A DNA stretch of 13,294 nucleotides from Bacteroidales bacterium UBA4866 (lineage in GTDB: Bacteria; Bacteroidota; Bacteroidia; Bacteroidales; P3): contig DHDW01000038.1 of the NCBI GenBank assembly GCA_002399565.1, positions 27,758 to 41,051 of the forward strand, written 5' to 3'. The position numbers and the translations under genes are program-made. Under the pieces are notes generated by a model. That model was not told where the DNA came from. It was given only the letters and a program-made list of their open reading frames with translations, and made no database searches. This document shows, piece after piece, positions 1 through 5,434 of the stretch (the first letter of the stretch is position 1; every line of letters starts with the position of its first letter).

Positions 1-498
1 GATTTATATTGGGATAAAACTTTTGTTAACGAACAGATTTATACTTTTGAAACTCAAGTTCAGTGGGCAATTGACCTTGACCTTCCTTTAATAATTCATG
101 TTAGAAAAGGTTTTGAACAAACTTTTGAATCACTTTCTAAACTAAAACATAATCTCAAATCTTCTAATAGAAAATTCTCAGGAGTCTTTCATTGTTTTTC
201 TGGAGATAGAAATCAAGCACGCAAAGCCATTGAAATGGGATTTAAGATTGGAATTGGAGGAGTTGTAACATTTAAAAATGCTTCCTTAGCTCAAATTGTA
301 AGTGAGATTGACTTAAAGGATATAGTTTTGGAAACAGATGCCCCTTATTTATCTCCAGTTCCATATAGAGGAATGAGAAATGAAAGCAGTTATATTCCAA
401 TTATTGCTCAGAAAATTTCAGAAATAAAAAATATTGGTATTGAAGAAGTGGCTTTAGTAACTACTAATAATGCAGAAGAAGTTTTCTCGCTCAATTAA
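1..498 (+). CDS. TatD-family metal-dependent hydrolase (5'-truncated)
   Basis: This is the C-terminal part of a TatD-family hydrolase. The reading frame is open from base 1 and ends with TAA at 496-498, so about 165 residues are seen and the N-terminal part, including the first metal ligands, lies outside the window. Visible family motifs are DLYWDK near the left edge (continuation of the usual GEIGLD segment), IIHVRKG, FHCFSGD and ETDAPYLSP; the His and Asp residues in these are the known metal ligands and catalytic residues of the TatD TIM barrel. Known members are cytoplasmic, metal-dependent DNases or phosphoesterases; the actual substrate here cannot be told from sequence. An internal ATG at 235 is not the start, because conserved motifs lie upstream of it. 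It is separated from the next gene by 87 bases containing a promoter. Confidence 0.93.
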   Translation, partial: DLYWDKTFVNEQIYTFETQVQWAIDLDLPLIIHVRKGFEQTFESLSKLKHNLKSSNRKFSGVFHCFSGDRNQARKAIEMGFKIGIGGVVTFKNASLAQIVSEIDLKDIVLETDAPYLSPVPYRGMRNESSYIPIIAQKISEIKNIGIEEVALVTTNNAEEVFSLN

Positions 499-538
499 AA
501 TTTTCATAAAATAAATTCTTCAAAAATAAGTTTTTAGT

Positions 539-569
539 TTTGGTGTAAATATTGTTTTTACTACCTTTG
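539..569 (+). promoter_or_regulatory. Bacteroidota-type promoter for the thioredoxin-like lipoprotein operon
   Basis: A TTTG at 539-542 is followed after exactly 19 bases by TACCTTTG at 562-569. This matches the known Bacteroidota consensus TTTG-N19-TAnnTTTG recognised by the primary sigma factor of the phylum. Transcription would start around 574-577, leaving a leader of about 10 bases before the ATG at 586. That short distance supports 586 as the start. Confidence 0.7.
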
Positions 570-585
570 CAATACAATAATTTAA

Positions 586-1692
586 ATGAAAAAGATGAAA
601 AGAATATTTTTTTATTTGTTTTTGGCGTTAGGGCTATCTTCTTGCTCCAAAAATTCTACTAAGGTAAATATTGAAATTCCTGAAATGAATGAAGGAAAGA
701 TTTCAATTGTTTTTGCTAATCCAGATCAAGTGTCAAACACTAGCCCTTCTATAATTTATAGTGAAAGTTTTAAAGACTCCAAGATTGAAATAAACCTTGA
801 TAGTATTAAGTTTGAAAAAGATTTTATTGACTGTGCTCTTTTGGTTACAAGCAATGATGAATCATTTTTTGTAAACGTTCCCCTTCCTGTGGAGAGAGGA
901 AAAACGATTGATGTTAAGTTCACCAATGTTGAAGGATACAAAAAAGGAGAAAAAATAAAATTAAGCTATAAAGGAACAAAACATGCAGAAGACTTTACAA
1001 TTTTTTGGGATAAAATTCAAGACCAATTGTTAGAGTTTTCCAAACTTCCAGTAGAAAAGATTAATGAAGGTTACAAGAATTTTGTTCCAACCTACAAAAC
1101 ATATATTGATAAACATCCACAATCAGGTTTCCCTTATATGCTTTTGATTTCACAAGTAAATAATATGCAGTTTGACAAAACAAATCCTCTTTTGGACTAT
1201 TGCAACACCATTTGTTCAAGCCCTAAGGATAATCGTTGGAAAGAAGTTTTCTGTACTTTGATTGGAGAGAAAAAGTTGGCACAAGAAACTTCAAAGAAAT
1301 TAGTTTTTCAAGCAGTAGACTTAAATGGCAAAAGCTATACAGAAAGAGATATTAAGGGTAAATTAATAATTGTTGACTTTTGGGCTTCATGGTGTCGTCC
1401 TTGCAAAGAAGAAATGCCACATTTGAAACAAATAAATGACAAATATAAATCTCAAGGTCTAACTATGATTGGAATATCTATAGATAGAACTGAAAGAGAA
1501 TGGAGAAATTACATCTCTTCCAATCCAGTTGCATGGCTTTCTCTTTATGGAGATGGAAATGTTTTTACTAAACGCTATGACTTCCAATACATACCATATA
1601 ATTTAATTGCAGACTCAGAAGGAAATATACTTGCTAAAAATCTTCATGGAGCAGAATTAGATAAATTTTTGGAAGATTACTTCTCCAAATAA
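586..1692 (+). CDS. TlpA/ResA-like thioredoxin-domain lipoprotein
   Basis: This 368-residue protein is a thiol-disulfide oxidoreductase anchored in the cell envelope. It opens with a lipoprotein signal: positive residues, a hydrophobic stretch and the lipobox LSSC, with Cys20 as the expected lipidation site. Residues about 27-125 are a beta-rich N-terminal region like the DUF4369-type domain often found ahead of thioredoxin folds in Bacteroidota. Residues about 130-235 are mostly helical. Residues about 240-368 form an AhpC/TSA-TlpA-type thioredoxin fold with the redox motif WCRPC (Cys270, Cys273), preceded by VDFWAS, and a later IP in the expected cis-proline region. By family it should reduce or exchange disulfides in periplasmic proteins, for example in cytochrome maturation or general redox repair; the substrate is unknown. 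The next gene starts 16 bases downstream, so the two form an operon. Confidence 0.92.
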   Translation: MKKMKRIFFYLFLALGLSSCSKNSTKVNIEIPEMNEGKISIVFANPDQVSNTSPSIIYSESFKDSKIEINLDSIKFEKDFIDCALLVTSNDESFFVNVPLPVERGKTIDVKFTNVEGYKKGEKIKLSYKGTKHAEDFTIFWDKIQDQLLEFSKLPVEKINEGYKNFVPTYKTYIDKHPQSGFPYMLLISQVNNMQFDKTNPLLDYCNTICSSPKDNRWKEVFCTLIGEKKLAQETSKKLVFQAVDLNGKSYTERDIKGKLIIVDFWASWCRPCKEEMPHLKQINDKYKSQGLTMIGISIDRTEREWRNYISSNPVAWLSLYGDGNVFTKRYDFQYIPYNLIADSEGNILAKNLHGAELDKFLEDYFSK

Positions 1693-1708
1693 AATAGATT
1701 AAAAAGAT

Positions 1709-2593
1709 ATGAAACCAAAGTCCCCTCTTATGCTAAAAAAGTCTAAGCAGGGGATTTTTCTTTTATTGGGAATAGGATTGGGAGTAATCATAATGTTAGT
1801 TATTCTAATATTTGAAAATAGTAGAACTCCAATTCCAATATCTGAAAAAGAAATTCTAAGAGCTAAAAAAGAAAAAATAGTTTTTGAGAAAAATAAAAGT
1901 GAAGTATCAAAAGGGGAAAGAAATACATACCATTTTAAACCTTTTAATCCAAACACAATTACTAAAGAAGAATTATTATCTTTTGGATTAAGTCAAAAAC
2001 AAGCCAGCAACTTTGTAAACTATACAAATGCAGGAGGGAGATTTAGAACAAAACAAGACCTAAAGAAATTATATTGTATGACAGAAGATTTGTACAATCA
2101 AATCTCTCCCTATGTATTAATTGAGACCGTATCGCCAAAAAGCTACTCTTCAAATTCAAATACATATTCTCCAAACAAATTTACCTCCAAAGAGCAACTA
2201 ATATTTGACCTTAACCAAGCAGACACAATAGATCTTCAAGCTTTAAGAGGAATAGGAGCATCGTATTCCAGAAGAATATTCAAATATGGGCAAAAACTTG
2301 GGGGTTATGTTAGAATTGAACAATTAAAAGAGGTATATGGCATGACAGACACCCTCTACGAGGCCATAATTCCATACCTAAAAATAAATAATCCCAATCC
2401 CAAAAAGGTTAATTTGAATAATTCAACCATAAAGCAACTAAGTTCTCATCCATATATTGATTTTTACTTAGCAAAAGCCATAGTAAAACTTCGCTCAGAT
2501 TTAAAATCATTCAAATCAATTGAAGAAATTAAGCAAATTCACCTTTTAGACCAAGAAACCTACAATAAACTACTCCCATATTTGGAGTTGTAA
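1709..2593 (+). CDS. Membrane-anchored protein with three helix-hairpin-helix (ComEA-like) repeats
   Basis: This 294-residue protein has a short basic N-terminus, one hydrophobic membrane segment at about 15-35, a charged linker, and three successive ComEA-type helix-hairpin-helix units at about 79-139, 165-225 and 233-294. Each unit begins with an FxPN or DLN-type segment and ends with a pattern like Y(G/C)MT...Y...I.PYL. Unit 2 is canonical, with LRGIGASYSRRI followed by a GGY turn. Unit 1 has the GGRF turn but a weaker hairpin. Unit 3 has lost both glycine motifs. Such domains usually bind the DNA backbone without sequence specificity; membrane-anchored relatives include the DNA-uptake receptor ComEA, but a DNA-uptake role is only inference. 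The orientation of the domain across the membrane is not certain. It lies 16 bases after the lipoprotein gene, so it is probably cotranscribed. The ATG at 1709 places the membrane segment correctly. Confidence 0.85.
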   Translation: MKPKSPLMLKKSKQGIFLLLGIGLGVIIMLVILIFENSRTPIPISEKEILRAKKEKIVFEKNKSEVSKGERNTYHFKPFNPNTITKEELLSFGLSQKQASNFVNYTNAGGRFRTKQDLKKLYCMTEDLYNQISPYVLIETVSPKSYSSNSNTYSPNKFTSKEQLIFDLNQADTIDLQALRGIGASYSRRIFKYGQKLGGYVRIEQLKEVYGMTDTLYEAIIPYLKINNPNPKKVNLNNSTIKQLSSHPYIDFYLAKAIVKLRSDLKSFKSIEEIKQIHLLDQETYNKLLPYLEL

Positions 2594-2682
2594 AAAGAAA
2601 ACAAAGCCCATAAGTATAGTTTTTGGCAACTTTCGACTTCAGTGATTTGAAATCCCTCACTATATTAATAAAAATAAATTTG

Positions 2683-2690
2683 TACATTTG
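2683..2690 (+). promoter_or_regulatory. Possible -7 promoter element upstream of the mini-ORF cassettes
   Basis: TACATTTG matches the Bacteroidota -7 box TAnnTTTG and is followed by CC. No TTTG is found at the expected 19-base distance upstream, so this is only half a promoter by sequence. If used, transcription would start near 2697, just ahead of the first mini-ORF. Confidence 0.35.
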
Positions 2691-2708
2691 CCAATAAAAT
2701 GAATGATA

Positions 2709-2831
2709 ATGAATAAGAATAGTGGTATTCCGAATACTAATAATATAGCAGTGCGGGAGTACATATCATTCATAAGGGAGAATGTGGGAAGAGTGGGAAA
2801 TACAATTAATAATGAAATAACAAATGCCTGA
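2709..2831 (+). CDS. Mini-ORF A (40 aa), overlapping the following membrane-protein gene
   Basis: A 40-codon reading frame beginning MNKNSGIPN and ending ITNA, with a TGA at 2829-2831. Its stop overlaps the ATG of the 65-residue membrane-protein gene by 8 bases (ATGCCTGA), a layout typical of translational coupling. An in-frame ATG at 2703 would add two residues (M-I). The N-terminal half resembles mini-ORF B at 3080: both follow MNK, then an isoleucine-Asn region, NN, VR and a final I, and a 42-base stretch is about 76 percent identical between them (2725-2766 against 3093-3134). The peptide is polar, without signal peptide or membrane segment. Its function is unknown: a leader or regulatory peptide, a small antitoxin-like partner, or the shared remnant of a duplicated larger gene are all possible. 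The repeat and the overlap argue for a real gene; the length alone would not. Confidence 0.4.
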   Translation: MNKNSGIPNTNNIAVREYISFIRENVGRVGNTINNEITNA

Positions 2832-3021
2832 AACAACAATGTTTATAGGAGCTTTCATTCGATGGTTATTCAAAGGATGCAAAACAAAATTAAAAGATGA
2901 AATTGAAGGTAATTTTAAGGGGACATGGGGTAAATCATACGATTTTGAAAACTATATAATAGGAATTATTACTGGAATTGTAATAATACTTATTACTTAT
3001 GTTTTTGTATTTATTATTTGA
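2824..3021 (+). CDS. Small membrane protein of unknown function (65 aa)
   Basis: I do not recognise this 65-residue protein. Residues 1-40 are amphipathic and rich in Lys, Trp and Phe (FIRWLFKGCKTKLKDE, then a FKGTWGKSYDFENY region); residues about 44-65 are one strongly hydrophobic membrane segment reaching the C-terminus. This suggests a tail-anchored inner-membrane protein with a cytoplasmic, positively charged N-terminus. The start is fixed: an in-frame TAA at 2818-2820 leaves the ATG at 2824 as the only candidate, and it overlaps the stop of mini-ORF A by 8 bases. A short repeat that recurs after the next cassette follows the stop codon. Confidence 0.65.
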   Translation: MPETTMFIGAFIRWLFKGCKTKLKDEIEGNFKGTWGKSYDFENYIIGIITGIVIILITYVFVFII

Positions 3022-3026
3022 AAGTT

Positions 3027-3066
3027 AAGGTAATGTATTAGATTGGAAGTTGATATAGAAGTAAAT
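3027..3066 (+). repeat. Cassette 3' repeat, copy 1
   Basis: The segment starting AAGGTAATG and containing TTGGAAGTTGATATAGAAGTAA recurs, with small insertions, directly after the second cassette at 3596-3643. In one frame both copies read C-I-(R/K)-(L/F)-x-V-D, so they may be decayed coding sequence rather than a regulatory site. It occupies most of the 58-base gap between cassette 1 and mini-ORF B. Confidence 0.5.
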
Positions 3067-3079
3067 AAAAGAGTTAATA

Positions 3080-3169
3080 ATGAATAAGTATCGAATTACA
3101 AATCCTAATAATAAAGACGTGCGTGATAACATATTCCGCACGACACAAATTTTTAGATATGAAAAGTAA
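3080..3169 (+). CDS. Mini-ORF B (29 aa), related to mini-ORF A
   Basis: A 29-codon frame starting MNKYRITNPNN and ending FRYEK, with a TAA at 3167-3169. It shares the MNK start, an Asn-rich segment, VR and a following Ile with mini-ORF A. Like A, it ends inside the start of a membrane-protein gene: the ATG at 3159 overlaps its stop by 11 bases. In both cassettes the downstream gene is in the +1 frame relative to the mini-ORF. No promoter-like element is seen between 3022 and 3079, so it may be cotranscribed with cassette 1. Function unknown. It could be a coupled leader peptide, or a truncated copy left by duplication. Confidence 0.38.
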   Translation: MNKYRITNPNNKDVRDNIFRTTQIFRYEK

Positions 3170-3593
3170 AGTGCCTTCAATAATTATTATAGTAATTTCT
3201 TTGTATTTTATTATTAGAATATTCTTTTGTTATACTATTGTAAGTTTACCTTATATGATAGGGAATAATACTTTTGTAAGTGGATCAAAGACAGCTTTTC
3301 CTATTTGTATTATGAATTTGATAAAAATAAAAGAAATAAAAAAGTGGATTGTCAATGATTATTATAATGCAAATCTAATTAGGTCTATAGATCAGGAAAT
3401 AACCTTTTTTGGATTTTTGAGCAATGAATCTAATTTTAAAATTATTGCTTATGAAAATTCTACTCAACTAATTGGATATAGTAATCCAGAGAAAAATCTT
3501 TACTTTTTATTGCAATCCATAGAAGATAATTCTAAAAAATGTGTCGTTTGTATTGATAAAGATACTCATAAAGTATTATTTTTGTATAATTAA
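3159..3593 (+). CDS. Hypothetical protein with N-terminal membrane segment (144 aa)
   Basis: I do not recognise this protein. Starting at the ATG at 3159 (MKSKVPS) it has 144 residues. Residues about 6-25 form a hydrophobic segment that could be an uncleaved signal anchor, with further hydrophobic residues to about 35. The rest is a soluble domain of mixed strands and helices ending in a likely beta hairpin (KKCVVCIDKDTHKVLFLYN). It has six cysteines but no CxxC and no catalytic motif I can name. An in-frame ATG at 3123 would add 12 polar residues and overlap mini-ORF B by 47 bases; 3159 is preferred because it puts the charged MKSK directly before the membrane segment and mirrors the overlap in cassette 1. 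Low GC content fits the surrounding accessory region. Confidence 0.6.
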   Translation: MKSKVPSIIIIVISLYFIIRIFFCYTIVSLPYMIGNNTFVSGSKTAFPICIMNLIKIKEIKKWIVNDYYNANLIRSIDQEITFFGFLSNESNFKIIAYENSTQLIGYSNPEKNLYFLLQSIEDNSKKCVVCIDKDTHKVLFLYN

Positions 3594-3595
3594 GG

Positions 3596-3643
3596 AAAGG
3601 TAATGGTAGTGTATCAAATTTGGAGTTGATGATATAAGTAATC
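3596..3643 (+). repeat. Cassette 3' repeat, copy 2
   Basis: The segment following the 144-residue gene repeats the sequence at 3027-3066: AGGTAATG, then a TTGGAGTTGATGATATAAGTAA region, with insertions of about five and two bases. The frame starting at 3610 (C-I-K-F-G-V-D-D-I) stays open for 34 codons to a TAG at 3712 but has no start codon, which suggests a gene remnant. No third mini-ORF follows. Confidence 0.48.
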
Positions 3644-3732
3644 GAAACACACAAATAGCTAAAATCCCTCTCGACGAAAAGTCAAAAAGTATAGCTTTTC
3701 AATCTCTTTTATAGGATAAAATACTTGTATCC

Positions 3733-3859
3733 AAAAAAACATCAATCATAATTGAAAATATGTCCCTTATATTTTGAAATAAGTCCCTTATATTTCTGAA
3801 TATGTCCTTTATATTTTTATTTATAAAGGACTTATTTTTCATTATGATTGACTTTTTTT
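3733..3859. repeat. Inverted-repeat element with three internal 21-base direct repeats
   Basis: Left arm 3733-3771 and right arm 3822-3859 are imperfect inverted copies. Each has a seven-base A (or T) run, a perfect 11-base match TCAATCATAAT (3742-3752, complementary to 3841-3851), and a further stretch matching at about 16 of 20 positions. Between and within the arms lie three 21-base units: 3761-3781, 3782-3802 and 3803-3823, sharing GTCC(C/T)TTATATTT. No flanking target-site duplication is evident and no transposase is present. It could be a MITE-like element or a large RNA hairpin. Confidence 0.6.
3804..3840 (+). terminator. Possible terminator hairpin after the accessory cassettes
   Basis: GTCCTTTATA (3804-3813) pairs perfectly with TATAAAGGAC (3822-3831) across an 8-base loop, followed by TTATTTTTC. 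The stem is AT-rich and the T-run is interrupted, so termination would be weak. It lies inside the larger inverted repeat, so its primary role is unclear. Confidence 0.35.
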
Positions 3860-3873
3860 CTAACTCCTTATTC

Positions 3874-3988
3874 TATTTTACTGAAACCTTGTTTTAATTT
3901 ACTGAAATCAAGTAATAATTTTTTCTTTCTTCGTTTTAATTTACTGCAAACGAAGTTTTAATTTGTTGAGACGAGGTTTTATTAAACC
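3874..3988. repeat. Series of 21-22 base repeats with hairpin-forming variable blocks
   Basis: Units share the core TTTTAATTTACTG: 3874-3891 (diverged start), 3892-3912, 3934-3955 and 3956-3976 (core changed to TTTTAATTTGTTG). Each core is followed by a variable block of 6-9 bases. Some variable blocks are complementary across a core: CTTG/CAAG around unit 2 and CTTCGTTT (3929-3936)/AAACGAAG (3948-3955) around unit 3, the latter a perfect 8-bp stem. A short GGTTT/AAACC hairpin closes the series at 3975-3988. There are no spacers or conserved-repeat regularity of a CRISPR array. Confidence 0.55.
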
Positions 3989-4020
3989 AACTTTATTTAG
4001 AAAGGAAAGATTATGAATTG

Positions 4021-5298
4021 CTAAATTTGTATTCCACTAAATAGAATAATATTTAGGGCAATAATTATTGTTGCAATTGTCCATAATAAAATTTTCTGAA
4101 ACTTGGTATTTGCATATTTACCCATTATTTTCTTTGATGAAGTTAGGGAAATAAGCAAAATTATTGTGATTGGAAGTTGAATGCTAAGAAGAGTTTGAGA
4201 ATATATTAGCCCCATAAAAGGATTTTTGATAAAGAATATTACTAATAAGGCAGAAAGGAATGATATTAAAACTCCTACTTTGGTGTGAGGGTCTTTAATA
4301 TTATATGATTCATTAAATATTCCAGCATATATTGAGCCTCCTGCAATTGCAGATGTAATTGTTGATGAAACAGATGCAAATAATAATGCTACTGCAAATA
4401 TATTTGATGCAGAATTCCCAAGAAGAGGTATAAGCATATCTTTAGCTTGTTCAAGTTCAGTAACTGAGATATGATTTTTATAGAATACAGTAGCAGCAAG
4501 TATTATCATTGCACTATTTATAGCCCAACCAATACCCATTGAAAATAGAGTTTCTATAAATTCAAATTTTAATTGTCGTTTAATAACCTTCTCATCTTGA
4601 AGATTCCATTGTCTACTTTGAATTACTTCGGAGTGAAGAAATAAGTTATGTGGCATAACAACAGCTCCAAGAATGCTCATTATAAAAAGCATAGAACCAT
4701 CAGGTATTGAAGGAACTATCCATGATTTTATTGCTTCTGGCCATTCTACATTAACCAGAGATAATTCATATAAGAAACTTAATCCAATAATTGAAACAAA
4801 GGCAATTATCCATTTTTCAATTTTTGAGTATGAGTTTGTGAATAGAAGTAATAATGAAGTAAAAAATATAATTACTGCACCAAATACTACTGGGATATTA
4901 AATAACATTTTTAATGCAATGGCTCCTCCCAAAATTTCTGCAAGAGAAGTTGAAGCAGAGGCAACCATTGCAGAAACTAATATAGGTCTATGTACTTTTT
5001 TTGGTAAATATTCTGTGGCTGCTTCACTCAAGCATTTTCCAGTAACAATACCCAAATGGGCTGCATTATGTTGTAAAATAATTAGCATAATGGTAGATAA
5101 GGTAATAACCCAAAGTAAAGAGTAACCATATATACTTCCTGCTGCAATATTTGAAGCCCAATTGCCTGGATCAATAAAACCAACAGTTACAAGTAAACCA
5201 GGTCCAATATATTTGAATATCTCAAAGTTAGACTGTATAGCTTTGTAATCGTGTTTGAAGAATCTTTTAATCAAATTCATAAAATAATCTTTATTCAT
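4021..5298 (-). CDS. mntH: Nramp-family divalent metal (Mn2+/Fe2+) transporter, MntH-like
   Basis: This 425-residue protein is an inner-membrane, proton-coupled Nramp transporter importing Mn2+ or Fe2+. The first membrane helix carries GPGLLVTVGFIDPGN with the metal-binding DPGN motif; the sixth carries AVVMPHNLFLHS, keeping the Ala-x-x-Met pair and MPHN that bind the metal. The Met is kept, unlike the Nramp-related Mg2+ transporters, so a transition-metal substrate is favoured. Other family signatures are YSLLWV, LQHNAAHLGIVTGK and about 11 hydrophobic helices. Length is normal. The gene stands alone, downstream of the OmpA-family gene but separated from it by a strong terminator. A -7 box (TATATTTG on the minus strand, 5304-5311) lies only about five bases before the ATG at 5298, so translation may start at 5280 (MNLIKRF) or from a nearly leaderless message. 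No clear MntR or Fur operator was recognised. Confidence 0.9.
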   Translation of the reverse strand: MNKDYFMNLIKRFFKHDYKAIQSNFEIFKYIGPGLLVTVGFIDPGNWASNIAAGSIYGYSLLWVITLSTIMLIILQHNAAHLGIVTGKCLSEAATEYLPKKVHRPILVSAMVASASTSLAEILGGAIALKMLFNIPVVFGAVIIFFTSLLLLFTNSYSKIEKWIIAFVSIIGLSFLYELSLVNVEWPEAIKSWIVPSIPDGSMLFIMSILGAVVMPHNLFLHSEVIQSRQWNLQDEKVIKRQLKFEFIETLFSMGIGWAINSAMIILAATVFYKNHISVTELEQAKDMLIPLLGNSASNIFAVALLFASVSSTITSAIAGGSIYAGIFNESYNIKDPHTKVGVLISFLSALLVIFFIKNPFMGLIYSQTLLSIQLPITIILLISLTSSKKIMGKYANTKFQKILLWTIATIIIALNIILFSGIQI

Positions 5299-5303
5299 GT
5301 ATG

Positions 5304-5311
5304 CAAATATA
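5304..5311 (-). promoter_or_regulatory. Possible -7 promoter element of the Nramp transporter gene
   Basis: On the minus strand 5311-5304 reads TATATTTG, matching TAnnTTTG. A TTG is present on that strand at 5338-5336, but the 24-base gap is longer than the usual 19, so only the -7 box is well supported. It lies unusually close to the annotated ATG. Confidence 0.4.
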
Positions 5312-5376
5312 TAAAACCTTATTCAAATATGTTAACAATAGGTTATAAATTTCAGCAATTAAGTAATTAGATGGGA

Positions 5377-5412
5377 AGAAAAAAGGCAATACCAAATTTA
5401 GTATTGCCTTTT
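5377..5412 (-). terminator. Rho-independent terminator of the OmpA-family gene
   Basis: AAAAGGCAATAC (5381-5392) and GTATTGCCTTTT (5401-5412) form a perfect 12-bp stem with an 8-base loop. On the minus strand the stem is followed by a T-rich tract (complement of 5377-5384). It lies 22 bases past the stop codon of the OmpA-family gene and upstream of the transporter gene, so it should insulate the two. Confidence 0.85.
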
Positions 5413-5434
5413 ATGTATTTAGAAAAAGCTTGTT

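Larger units (their letters stand above)
3594..4020. other. Repeat-rich intergenic region between convergent genes
   Basis: About 427 bases without a supportable gene lie between the plus-strand cassette 2 and the minus-strand metal transporter. From left to right it holds the cassette 3' repeat, an open but startless frame to 3711, an inverted-repeat element with three internal direct repeats (3733-3859), and a series of 21-22 base repeats with hairpin potential (3874-3988). The region is very AT-rich. It may serve as a bidirectional transcription end. Confidence 0.7.

Noticed and set aside
2641-2661. Small hairpin AGTGA/TCACT as terminator after the helix-hairpin-helix gene
   Set aside because: The stem is only five base pairs with an 11-base loop and no following T-run.
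3874-3988. CRISPR array
   Set aside because: Units are only 21-22 bases, diverged, without regular unique spacers or cas genes.
4673-5125. 150-codon frame on the plus strand
   Set aside because: It is antisense to the well-supported Nramp transporter gene and has no recognisable domain or start context.
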